A program made the translations under genes and the position numbers. From assembly GCA_001599815.1 (NCBI GenBank), contig BCIA01000005.1, positions 2,645,088-2,709,087 of the forward strand: a stretch of DNA of 64,000 nucleotides, given 5' to 3'. The notes under the pieces were generated by a model. That model had not been told where the DNA came from and made no database searches. It saw only the letters and a list, made by a program, of their open reading frames with translations. Below are positions 45,001 to 54,302 of the stretch, piece after piece. Numbering within the stretch: the first letter of the stretch is position 1; each line of letters starts with the position of its first letter. The stretch comes from Furcasterigmium furcatum. Its lineage: Eukaryota > Ascomycota > Sordariomycetes > Glomerellales > Plectosphaerellaceae.

Positions 45001-46637
45001 GCATTCTTCAGTGCACCGAAGTCGGCATCCTTGATCTTGAGCCAACAGGGGCCCATGATGTTCTTCCACAGGACGAACTGCTCAAAGAGCGCGGTGTTGG
45101 TGCCAAAGATATGCGAAAAGGTCTCGCCGGTTCTCGACGCGTCAATGGGGGGTTTGTTGTATGGGTAGAGGCACTTGAGATATTGTGCCTCCTTGGGGAT
45201 CCCTTGCATCTCGAAGGCGTACTTGCGCGTGCAGCCCTTGATTTTGTACATTCCGACGTTCATCTTTTCCATCAGTTGGTCGACCTCGCTGTAGACATCC
45301 ATGAGCTCAACGGCTTCGCCGCTGTCTTCGCCGCCCTGGACACGAGTCTCCCTGGGCAGGAAGAACAGCTTGCGGAGGATGTTGTCGACTTTGACGAAGC
45401 AACTGACGTATTGCTTGGTCTTCTTGTTGAGAACCTTGCCAAAAAGACACAGACTGCCATTGACTTCGGTGTAGTCAGTCCAGTACATGTGCAGGCTACC
45501 ATCCTCCTCGATGGCATCCTGATGGTCGATCTTGCCGACACTCCTCACCTCGTTGGGAGAGCTGCTGATGACGTTGAGATTGTTGGTGAGGTCTGTCCAG
45601 GCAGATGAGTCGACCTTGACCTCTGCGGCCTTTGCTGGCGAAGAGCTCGCGGGAGTTGGGTAGGGATCGGGTTTAAGGAGCTTCTTGGGCGGCCGAGAAG
45701 CCGTCATGTTGACGCTTGCAGCATTGACCGTGCCGGTGTGCGCGACCTCCATGAGGTCGTCCTCGTCATCCTCATCAGGCTCCTTCTTAATCTGTGCCTT
45801 GCGTTCGGCAACCTTGGCTGCCGGAGAGGAGGGGGCTGGGTCACTCATGGCAACATCCTGGCTGACCGGAGGCGGGCTATCAAGCATGGGAGGAAGACCA
45901 TCGTCGTCCATGTGCATGTCGTTTGTGGGAGACGGGAGTCTGTCATCGACGGTCTTCTTCTTCTTGGATGCTGGCGGGGAAATGGCAGGTGGCGGTGACT
46001 GGACGCGAACCCTGCGCCGCTCGGGGGATCTTTGTCGCTTGGATGATCGGGCCACGGGGGCGGGAATGTTGCTGTCGACCTCTCCCAGAAGGTCTGCAAG
46101 GAAGTCGTCGTCTTCCTTCGTCTTGACGACCTGGTCGTGCGTCAGCAGGAGGTATTGGGACCGGAGACGGCGCCTCTCACCTTGGCCTTTGCTTGAGCCC
46201 TAGCGGCCCCCTTGGTGAAGTATTCACTGATTTGGCGGTTGCTCGCGTCTTTCTGTGCTGCCTCCTCCTCCAACTTCTTCTTGGCTGCGCCGTCGTCAGA
46301 TGCCTGCCTCAAAAGCAAAGATTGCGCTGTACCTACCGGCTTTGCTGGGCCTGCCGCGGGCAGGCAAGTCCTCCTCACTGTCCGAGGCGTAGTGGTACTG
46401 GGGAAGACGATCCCACTCCTCCCGGCCGTCGTCGGCGTAGCCCTCGCCATTATCGTCGACGACGAAGTCGTCCTCGTTCAGTCGTTCTCGTACGATGTTC
46501 TTGTATTGGTTCTCGTCGATTTCTTCGTACAACTCGTCGACATCGTCGACCTTGTAGGTGTCGAAGTTCTTCTTGCCGGCCTGGCGCAGGGCCTTGAGCT
46601 CGGCGAGCTTGGAGCGTCGGTCGGATGCCTTTCCCAT
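42053..46637 (-). CDS. pol1: DNA polymerase alpha catalytic subunit
   Basis: 1475-aa family-B replicative polymerase that extends primase primers. Exons: 46637-46337, 46284-46181, 46130-43878 and 43822-42053. The N-terminus KALRQAGKKNFDTYKV is typical of Pol alpha. The polymerase motifs are DFNSLYPSII (about residues 862-871), KLTANSMYGCLGY (about 944) and YGDTDSVM (about 993). The C-terminal zinc-type cysteines are CRACKKSSTFDG..CGEASC and CDDSSCGIRTRQ...CLGPKGLARDC. Intron 1 must use the acceptor at 46286-46285 (after GCATCTGACGACGGCGCAG); the nearer CAG at 46304 would put a TGA in frame. Two ACGCGT boxes lie 200-245 bp upstream. Confidence 0.95.
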
Positions 46638-46838
46638 GGTGACTGACTGGTGATGGAGGAAAGGGGGGGGTTAACGGGTGCCAGAAATGCCGGTCATTTG
46701 AGACTGGCGACAAGAAAGAGTTACAGTGTCTGTGTCTGTGTTTGGAGGAACAGTTCGAGGTGTGCTGCTTGTAATGGTTGCAGCAGAAGAAGGGATGTTG
46801 GGTAGGTCGTTAGGACGACCAGGTACTTTCTTAGTGAG

Positions 46839-46844
46839 ACGCGT
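46839..46844. promoter_or_regulatory. MluI cell-cycle box (ACGCGT), proximal
   Basis: Perfect ACGCGT about 200 bp upstream of the POL1 ATG. MBF (Mbp1/Swi6) binds this hexamer at G1/S-induced replication genes in yeasts, and POL1 is a classic target there. Use in this species is inferred. Confidence 0.55.
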
Positions 46845-46877
46845 TAATCACCAGGGATCGCGTCTCCCGCGTTGGCG

Positions 46878-46883
46878 ACGCGT
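46878..46883. promoter_or_regulatory. MluI cell-cycle box (ACGCGT), distal
   Basis: A second perfect ACGCGT, 39 bp from the first, within a CGCG-rich stretch that also holds GATCGCG and CCGCG. The pairing raises confidence that both are functional. Confidence 0.55.
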
Positions 46884-47166
46884 CCACTTTTTGGCTGTAA
46901 GGTGCCCCGCTCTCGGTCGTGTTAAGGGGCCGCAGTCGCTAGGTACAGTAATCAGAGCCCAGACGTCACCTGCAGCAAGTACTAGTAGCGGCACCTTCAC
47001 AGTGCCGTAACAACGGAAGACATCACGGCTCTTCTGGCCGCTTTTATCCATGGCACCGGACATACATGGGACAGATACGGACTCGGCTCAGTCTCTCCTG
47101 TTGATCTCTGCACCATCACATTGAAGTTGGCTCAAAATGCTCGCTATTCTAACTTTCGCCTGTCGA

Positions 47167-48237
47167 TCAGGTCGAGGTCGCTTGCCAACCGCTCACCGCG
47201 GCTGTCACCATGGAGAGCAGCGCGGCTTTCCTCCGCCCATCACACCAGCTTCCCTCGATCGAGTGTCGCGCAATTCTCTCCCACTCTTCCACCGAAAGCT
47301 CGAATGCCTCTTGTACGGCGCAGTAGTTGTCGAGAAGGCCGCCCCCAAAGTACGCCGGATCGTCGCTGTTGATGCTGAATCGCACCCCGGCGTCCAACAA
47401 CGCTCGGATCGGGACATCCTGGACCCTCTCCACTCCCCTGAGCACAACGTTCGAGATGGGGCAGAGAGTCAGCATCAGCTGGTCCTGTGCCAATTGTGCC
47501 ACAAGCGCCGGGTCTTCGACGACACGGCGCCCGTGATCAATCCGCCCGACCTTGAGCTCGGAAATGGCCGCGTCCACATACCCCGAGGGGCCTTCCTCGC
47601 CGTAGTGCGCCGTCAGGTTCGTGACTCCCGCTTCCCTGGCTGCGTCGTACAGTGTCTTGAACAGGGACGGGTGCTTGTCCAGCTCGGTGCTCGACAAGCC
47701 GAATCCTGCCACGGTACCATCGCGGAAGTGGCCTGCTTCCAATATACCGCTGAGCATCTCGTGGGCGGAGGGCAGGGGTAGATGGCGAACGGCGCACGGA
47801 ATAAATTCCACGCTCATCTCGGGGAATTCGACCGCCGCTCTGGCCTTCGCGGTGGTCATGCCCGAGATGACCGTCTGATAGGATATCCCACGAACCGAGT
47901 GAGCCTGGGGGTCGAAGAAAATCTCCGTGTGGCGGAGGCCCTGGGCAAAGACTGTCTTGAGATGCTCATACGTGAGGAGTTCAAAGTCTGACTCGGTGAT
48001 GAGGACTGAGAAGCCGATGAAGTAGTAGTGCAGGAAATCGTCCAGGGAGCTGAAAGCCCGGTATCGCTCGTTCAGAGTCGCTACTGAAGTGAAGGCCGGA
48101 TCATCGGAAGGGAGAGCAATGGAGTTCTGGGCCGCCAGGGTGAAGAGAAGCTCGGGGCTGACCGTGCCCTCAATGTGAAGATGGTGCTCACATTTGGGCA
48201 GGGCGAGCAGGAAGTCATGCAGGTGAGAGTTGCACAT
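47167..48237 (-). CDS. aah1: Adenine deaminase (adenine aminohydrolase)
   Basis: Single-exon 356-aa purine-salvage enzyme converting adenine to hypoxanthine. Adenosine/adenine-deaminase-family landmarks are present: PKCEHHLHIEG with zinc-binding HxH (about His19/His21), HYGEEG at 211-216 (zinc His and catalytic Glu), RIDHG at about 232-236, and SINSDDPAYFGGG at 288-300 with the paired Asp. The GFGLSSTE segment (178-185) stands where adenine deaminases have a Gly-Leu-Asp-Ser-Ser-Glu-type motif in place of the adenosine-deaminase sequence. This favours adenine over adenosine as substrate, although the Asp is Ser here. Length fits the fungal Aah1 group. It faces the next gene across a 610-bp divergent gap. 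Confidence 0.9.
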   Translation of the reverse strand: MCNSHLHDFLLALPKCEHHLHIEGTVSPELLFTLAAQNSIALPSDDPAFTSVATLNERYRAFSSLDDFLHYYFIGFSVLITESDFELLTYEHLKTVFAQGLRHTEIFFDPQAHSVRGISYQTVISGMTTAKARAAVEFPEMSVEFIPCAVRHLPLPSAHEMLSGILEAGHFRDGTVAGFGLSSTELDKHPSLFKTLYDAAREAGVTNLTAHYGEEGPSGYVDAAISELKVGRIDHGRRVVEDPALVAQLAQDQLMLTLCPISNVVLRGVERVQDVPIRALLDAGVRFSINSDDPAYFGGGLLDNYCAVQEAFELSVEEWERIARHSIEGSWCDGRRKAALLSMVTAAVSGWQATST

Positions 48238-48847
48238 GATGACGCCGAGCGGTCCGGAGTTGTGAGCCTCCGCTGGTGGTGGCCCGTCTTGAAACTGACG
48301 TGGTGCACACGGGCTTTACTTGCAGAGGACAGACAGGCTTTATAGCATCTTATGTACCTTAGTTTCGGTAACCACTTAGACACACTGGTGCAAGCTGGGA
48401 TGGCCGGCCATCTCCGACAGGCTCGACAGGGGATTCTGGGGTCCACCATTCGGCAGCTTCCGCTGCTAAAGAATCAGGGGGCTACTACATACCAATACCA
48501 CCAACACGGATGTAAGCCGTTTTGATATCAGTCACAGAACCATACACCCACAGGCAGAATTGGAGGGCTGAAGCACGGTGGGCTCTCGACGGGCTATCGT
48601 CACTCGTGATACACTAAGCTGCGAAGTCTCAAGTGCGTGGAGAGAACTCCGATGGGCCGAACCTCGAATCCTCATTGCCTTCGATACTCCGCACTTTCCT
48701 CTATGTGAATGAATACTCTTTCTTGCCCAACCTGGAGCTCTCCCCAAACTAAACGCTACGAAGTCATCTTCTTCAAACAGCCCAGTCCCTGTATTACATA
48801 CCTACATACTTATTCTGCCTTTATTACCACTTCCGGCCCCGTCCATC
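48238..48847. promoter_or_regulatory. Divergent gap between aah1 and the cyclo-ligase-like gene
   Basis: 610 bp without a supported gene. It carries a TATATT-poor, CCTACATACTTATT-type leader near 48800 just before the ATG at 48848. Confidence 0.4.
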
Positions 48848-49637
48848 ATGGCAACACTCGCCCAGGGAAAATCCGACATCCGCCGCAGAGTTTGGGAACC
48901 TCTACGTAAAGTGACCCTTCCCGACTCTCGCCATCACTACCACTTCGGCAGCTTCATTGCTGACTTCGAGAACTCTGACCAAGCCACGGACCGTCTCATC
49001 CAACTCCCTGCCTACCGCGAGAGTGATGTCCTGTTCATCACGCCGGACAACTGCCTCGAGGAGCTTCGACTCCAAGCCCTGCGCGATGGAAAAACGCTGT
49101 TGATGAACCACATACGGCATCTGACGAGGCTTCTGGGTCCTGGAGCCCAGCCGCATTGCTGAGGCAGACTATCGCTATGCCGCTATGCTGGATGGCATGG
49201 AGCGCCACGGCCGGCCCCTGAACCTGGAGCAAATCCTGGCCACTGGCTGGCGCATCCCCTTCATGGTCACTGGTACCGGCGCCATCAACTTTCGAGGCGT
49301 ACGATTCGGTAAAGGCCATGGGTTCTTTGATCTCGAATGGGCCATTCTCTTCATCCTTGGGATCGTGGACCAGCACACGGTCACGGCCGCATCCGTCCAC
49401 GACTGCCAATTGTTGGACGAAGAGTTGGTCCCGGAGATATTTGACACCGTCTGCGATGTGGTCGTGACACCAACTCAGACAATTAGCGTCAAGGATGTCA
49501 GAAAGCCAACGTGTGGTATTGTTTGGGAGCTGCTGCAGCCAGATGTGATGGAAAAGATTCCACCTCTCCGGGAGTTGAAGGCGTTGGAGTTGGGCCAGCG
49601 CCTGAAAAGGGGGGGCAGCCATTCTTTGGTGAAATAG
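48848..49637 (+). pseudogene. 5-formyltetrahydrofolate cyclo-ligase-like gene, frame disrupted
   Basis: Two adjacent frames, 48848-49162 and 49126-49637, encode one protein of the cyclo-ligase/MTHFS-domain family. The first gives IRRRVWEPLRKV, IADFENSDQATDRL and FITPDNCLEELRLQALRDGKTLLM. The second gives RGFWVLEPSR, WRIPFMVTGTGAINFRGVRFGKGHGFFDLEW (Gly-rich binding loop), VHDCQLLDEELVPEIFDTVCD and KPTCGIVW. The frames differ by one base, and the change must fall between about 49103 and 49125. Reading the second frame upstream from 49125 meets a TGA at 49122-49124, so an early shift (AA at 49106-49107) would also need that stop explained, whereas an extra A at 49124 explains all in one step. 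An alternative is a weak 52-nt intron (GTTGAT ... CATCTGACG ... GCCCAG), which restores frame but deletes conserved residues. I favour a broken gene or a sequence error. Confidence 0.6.
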
Positions 49638-49846
49638 GGAAAGGCACGGGTTAAAGCGGCAACGATGAATGGCCAAGATGGGACGCGTCACATGCACGGT
49701 GTGGAAAGAATGCCGGGAAGGAACTGAACAGTCCTGCTGATAAGATAACGACAATGGCGACCCAAAATTTCCATGGCCTGCTTCAAGCACCATCTGACTT
49801 CGTCACATCAACGACGATTTGCATTTGTGCAAGCGCATTTTCCAGG

Positions 49847-51718
49847 ATGCTTTCTTGCAGAGCTTGCTTGAGGCATTCCTTGATACCATTATTAAAACCC
49901 AGAGTCCCTGCCCAAGCGACAATAGCCCAACGCTTCCTCGCCCCCCGTTACACAAGAACGTATACGGTCGACACGGCACCGCCGCCCGCCAGCCGGGATG
50001 CGTTTCTCGACGGCTCAGGCCACAGTCTAGAGCAAGAAGCTCAGGGCGACTCCATCGCCGACAAGAAGCGGCAGCAGAAACTCCGCTTCGCCGTGCGCAA
50101 GCACCTCGAACACCTCCACGACTCGTACACGATCGCCCAGCATGTCGAGCGCACCCTCCGCGCAACGGGCGACGCCCGCTTCGACGAAACCCTCCTCCTC
50201 GTGCAGACCGCCTCGAGGGAGCACTCCTGCACCGTGGCGTGGAACCACCTGCTTGACCACCAGCTCAAGATGAACCGCCTTCGCCCCGCCATCAAGCTGT
50301 TCAACGAGATGAAGAAGCGCGGCCAGAAGGCCAACAGCCACACCTACACCACCATCTTCCGCGGGTGCGCGCAGAACCCCCACAAGGAGCTCGCCGTGTC
50401 CGAGGCCGTGAGGGTGTACAACAGCATGTCGAGAGACTCCAATGCGCGGCCAAACATCATCCACGCCAACGCCGTGCTGAGGGTCTGCGCCGTGGCGGGG
50501 GATCTGGATGCCATGTTTGCCTTTCTGGACAAGATCCAGGAGGAGGAGAAGCTGCGGCCTGATGCCAAAACATATGCGACAATCTTACAGAGCCTGAGAA
50601 GTCCGCTGGCAGACAGTGAGGGCCTCGAGGGTCTTTCTGCCGCGGAGAAAAGGGCGAAGATTGACCAGACCATCAGCCAGTGCCAGGAAATCTGGAAGGA
50701 GGTCACCGCAAGGTCGCGCAAGGGTGATCTCAAACTGGACGAGAAGCTCGTCTGTGCCATGGGCAGGGTGTTCCTACTTGGGAAAGTCGAGCAGAAGAAG
50801 TGCGTCTTTGCGCTGCTTGAGGAGACTATGGGATTGCCACGGCTCGACGCGTCCGAAGCTGCGGTGACACCACCAGAAGCACAGAGAGCAGCGGAAGATT
50901 CTGGCCGACCCAAGCGCGGTCCCTCGAAACGGGGCCCCTCTCTGGTGAAGCCCGGGACGGATACGCTCTCGTTGGTTCTTCAGGCCGCGAGAGAGCTGCA
51001 TCACGTCCAGGTGGGCCGCCGATACTGGAATTACCTCGTCAACGACAGGGGCGTTATCCCCGACAATGACCTCTGGCATAGGCTGTTGGACCTCGCGCAT
51101 CTCGGCCGGTCTAGCAGCGAGGCCGCCCGCATCCTGGAGACCATGCCGGAGCAGGCCATCAGACCAAACACCGTCCGCACTGCGCTCTTGACCTGCCTGC
51201 GCAACACACAGAGCCCCAATGTCTTCGCCAACGCCCGCAGCATCCTCGACGTGCTGCTCAGGGTATTCGAAGGCAGGGCACCCGATGTCAAGGCGCTGTG
51301 GTTCTTCCTGCAGGTCGCGCATCGCCGTGCAACCGCCGAAAAAGCGGGCGGTGAGACGCCGTCTCAAGCATTCTGCGAACAAGCAGCGAGCGCCCTGGAG
51401 GCGATGTGGCCAACATATGCGCGCGCTGCCAAGATCGTCGCCTTGGACCGCATCGTGGCGGAGAGGAAGCTACCTTTCGAGTCCGAGAAAAAGATCGGGG
51501 AGCTTGCGCAGGTCGTCGATGTGGCTCGCGACATGGTCAGTCTGACGAGCAAGATCATCGAACATGCGGACAAGCGGAGCCGTGACGGTCTGGAGAGTAG
51601 AGCCAGCCACTTGAACAGGCAAGTCGTCGTGTTCACTGAAATGCGGGACGGCAAGTTGCGAAAGGAGAGGAATGACGCTGCTGCTCGCGAGGCCGCTGAC
51701 ACGGACTCGAGTTGGTGA
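49847..51718 (+). CDS. Mitochondrial pentatricopeptide-repeat (PPR) protein
   Basis: 623-aa single-exon protein. An Arg/Leu-rich, acid-free N-terminus (LSCRACLRHSLIPLLKPRVPAQATIAQRFL) looks like a mitochondrial presequence, which is why I prefer the ATG at 49847 over the upstream in-frame ATG at 49754. PPR-like helical hairpins follow: WNHLLDHQLKMNRLRPAIKLFNEMKKRGQKANSHTYTTIFRGC, then VYNSMSRD..RPNIIHANAVLRVCAVAGDLDAMFAFLDKI, then RPDAKTYATILQSLRS; later repeats are degenerate (NDLWHRLLDLAHLGRSSSEAARILETM...RPNTVRTALLTCL). Such proteins bind specific mitochondrial RNAs. It resembles small-subunit/15S-rRNA-associated PPR factors such as Ccm1, but I cannot fix the orthologue. Confidence 0.82.
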   Translation: MLSCRACLRHSLIPLLKPRVPAQATIAQRFLAPRYTRTYTVDTAPPPASRDAFLDGSGHSLEQEAQGDSIADKKRQQKLRFAVRKHLEHLHDSYTIAQHVERTLRATGDARFDETLLLVQTASREHSCTVAWNHLLDHQLKMNRLRPAIKLFNEMKKRGQKANSHTYTTIFRGCAQNPHKELAVSEAVRVYNSMSRDSNARPNIIHANAVLRVCAVAGDLDAMFAFLDKIQEEEKLRPDAKTYATILQSLRSPLADSEGLEGLSAAEKRAKIDQTISQCQEIWKEVTARSRKGDLKLDEKLVCAMGRVFLLGKVEQKKCVFALLEETMGLPRLDASEAAVTPPEAQRAAEDSGRPKRGPSKRGPSLVKPGTDTLSLVLQAARELHHVQVGRRYWNYLVNDRGVIPDNDLWHRLLDLAHLGRSSSEAARILETMPEQAIRPNTVRTALLTCLRNTQSPNVFANARSILDVLLRVFEGRAPDVKALWFFLQVAHRRATAEKAGGETPSQAFCEQAASALEAMWPTYARAAKIVALDRIVAERKLPFESEKKIGELAQVVDVARDMVSLTSKIIEHADKRSRDGLESRASHLNRQVVVFTEMRDGKLRKERNDAAAREAADTDSSW

Positions 51719-52090
51719 TAGTCTAGGAGCAAACCCTTTTCAGGGATGTAGCATCACATCATGTACAATCATCTGTATCTATAGTCACGTACAATGCCTC
51801 TCGAAGCGATGCTGGCAATTTATAATGATAAGCCCACGGCCATGTGCAATTTCCACAGCCTCTGCCCAAAATACCCGCCCTTGTTGAAGAATACAGCGCC
51901 CAATCTTATCCCGTCTGTTCGGGTGATGCTTGCTGCTGTTGTGCTGGTAAAGCGCTCTTGGTTCCCAGCGCCCAACGCCTCCCTGGTGGCGATAGCTGCA
52001 CGCCTTGAGATGTTCACATAATACACAGCCGATCCGTGATTAACAGTCGGCTTTTTGGGAGAGAGTTCACCACTCGAAGTAGTCGGTTCC
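51719..52090. other. Convergent 3' flanks, PPR gene and RRM gene
   Basis: 372 bp; no gene seen. Confidence 0.5.
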
Positions 52091-53182
52091 TCACCGACCA
52101 CCTCTGCCGCGGCCCCGTCCTCTCCTCGAACCGCCAACGAGCTGGTCACTATACAGCCGACCGTTCGATGGCCCGCTGTCCGTGTCCATGAGATCCCCGA
52201 ATCCGTTAGAACCATCGACGAAATTGCCCTCGTTCGACCTCAAGGCTCGCGGCGCCGTCGGCGGCTGGGCCGACGAGTCCTTGTAGACGCCGGGCTTGGG
52301 GTAGACCTTGAGCACCCGGCCATCGGCCTAGAATATCGTCAGCGCCCATAGAAGCCTCCTGCCTCCATCCACCGAAGAGGTACTTACTGTCTTGTTGTTG
52401 AACCACTCAATCACTGCATCCCCGCCCTCCTTGGAGGAGAACACCATTTCAACGAGAATCATTGGGGACGTCTTCACCACCTCGCAGCTGACCATCTCGC
52501 CACCGACAGGCGTCATAGCGCTCTCGATATCCGCAGCTGTCGTGCCGGGCGCGAAGTTCTGCGCCATTACGGCGAAGGGCCCGGCCAAGCCGCGGATGGA
52601 CAGACCCTTGGCAGGGGCCTTTTGCGCCGTGGGTTGCTGCCCCGACCTTTCCAGCGCGTGGGCGACCTGGGCTGCGCGCTGTTCCTTCTTCTTGTTGCTG
52701 ACGCCGGCGGCCGGCTTGCGAGCTCCGATGCGGGACGAGAGAGCGCCACCACCATTAACGGTGCTGTGCAGGTCGTGGGTCCAGTCGCCGTTGATGTTTC
52801 CGGTGGGAACGGGCTTGGAGGGGCCGAGAGAGGTGCGCTGGCGGAGGAGGTCCAGTGTCAGCAATTCCGAGAGGGGTCCGATAGATGGCGCAACAGAAGT
52901 GTGGTGGTATTTTACCTTTTTGACGCCGACGCGGCTGGCGAGAGATGGCCCGGCGCCGAGCTTCATCTTTGAGGGCGCGCTCTGCCTTCGGTCCTTGGAG
53001 AAGATCTTCTGCGCGAGGTCCTCGTTTCTCTTGCGCTCGCGTCCTTCTGACTGTCAGACGCACCCCGCGACTGCCACAGACGAGGGCGACTCACCTTCAG
53101 AGATGATCTTGTTGAAGTCGGCGGCAACCTTGGTCTCCTTTTGGGGGCCCTTGGAGGCCTTGGGGGTCTTGGTCTTCGCCAT
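52091..53182 (-). CDS. RRM-domain RNA-binding protein with RG-rich tail
   Basis: 301-aa protein in four exons: 53182-53095, 53046-52916, 52837-52388 and 52327-52091. A basic N-terminus (AKTKTPKASKGPQKETK) leads to an EGRERKRNEDLAQKIFS segment. One RRM-like fold then spans about residues 155-250: FAVMAQNFAPGTTAADIESAM, MVSCEVVKTSPMILVEMVFSS, DAVIEWFNNK, ADGRVLKVYPKPG. The C-terminus ends GSRRGRGRGRGG, a likely arginine-methylated RG motif. The arrangement recalls mRNA-export adaptors (Yra1/Mlo3/ALYREF), but the RRM itself is divergent, so this is only a suggestion. Intron 2 (52915-52838) is 78 nt, stop-free and in frame; splicing joins GVKK to RTSLGPSKP. It is convergent with the PPR gene. Confidence 0.75.
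52838..52915 (-). other. In-frame 78-nt intron of the RRM gene
   Basis: Starts GTAAAA, contains TTGCTGACAC and ends CGCCAG, phase 0, no stop. Retention would insert 26 mostly hydrophobic residues. Confidence 0.55.
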
Positions 53183-54302
53183 ATTTCGTGTGTGATCCGG
53201 TATCCTAGTGTCGGCAAGGTGGGTGCTTGGTCAAGCACAGGGATGTGTCTCGGGCCAGAGTCCGTTGACCTGGGGCAGCTGCTTGATGCTCAGTGCAACT
53301 ACCTATATACCGGCGAATGTGAGGCCGTGGAAGTAAGGGAGGGTCCCGACGGTTGATAATCTCGAGGTCGCGCAGGAGGGGCGAAGTGCACCTGAGCTCG
53401 ACGGGCATTGATTTTCTCCAGGCTTTTGGCGCGTAAGAGAAGACGTGACGGGGACCAATGTCCTTCCATATGGGCACCCCTGGGGTGGCTGTAACAAAAA
53501 CACTCGCCACAATGGGATCCAAGACGCACAGACCATTGCGAAGCTGTCAGCTTGTCTTTCCGTGGGCGGCATCCAGCTGCAAATACTAGATATCTATCTC
53601 ACTTCTAGGGTGTGCGATAGACCAACTTGCCAACCGGCCGCTACGCACTTGTCAAAGACTATCCTGGCCGTTAGGTTGTTCTATTCGAGTACGGTATGAA
53701 GCAATGATGCATCTGTTGCACCCCACGCCTCCAACTGCATGCCATCTCTCTGTCTGGCATGATTCAGCAATCGCAGTCTGCCGGCCCGTTTTCACTGCCC
53801 AAGCATCGCCGCTAGTCGAGAAAGGAGACTGTACCTCGTGCCCCCTCGCGTTATTGTAAATGCAAATCCCCTTGCCTCCTGCAAGCCTTATAGCACGTCA
53901 ACCCGTCAACCCAGACCCCCATCTCCCATCCCATGCTACCAGATAATGCCCACCTTCAATCATCCATCGTCGACACATTCATACATTGGGTCTGAGGAGA
54001 ACAAGACTCTGACAATGCCGCGAGCGGCGGTTCGCTAGCCGTGCTGAGCGCCGGGTGCAGAGGCTGATTCGTGATCGAGCTACCTAGTGAGCCCGGCTGT
54101 CGTCCCCGGCAATTCATATACCTGGGCCTGTGTGAAGTCCAGGGCACTGTTCACAAAGCTTGATCCAGGGCCTCGAGGCTTGTCATCATGGCCAGGCTAT
54201 TTTTCGGGTCCCCGATGTGACCGCCTTGTGAGGTGTCGATTGGTGTTGGTACAAACGCGGAAATGCGAGGCAAAAGCCTCGGTGCTTCCTCTAATCAACC
54301 TT
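53183..54302. other. Intergenic: RRM-gene promoter and yak1 3' flank
   Basis: 1.1 kb without a supported gene. Small open frames near 53300-53530 do not show codon bias or domains. Confidence 0.45.

Larger units (their letters stand above)
46638..47166. promoter_or_regulatory. POL1 promoter region / adenine deaminase 3' flank
   Basis: 529 bp. A TGTCTG-type repeat lies in the likely leader near 46723, and two MluI cell-cycle boxes further upstream. No additional gene. Confidence 0.5.

Noticed and set aside
49754..49846. Earlier in-frame ATG of the PPR protein
   Set aside because: The extra 31 residues do not look like a presequence, whereas the product from 49847 begins with a typical mitochondrial targeting peptide.
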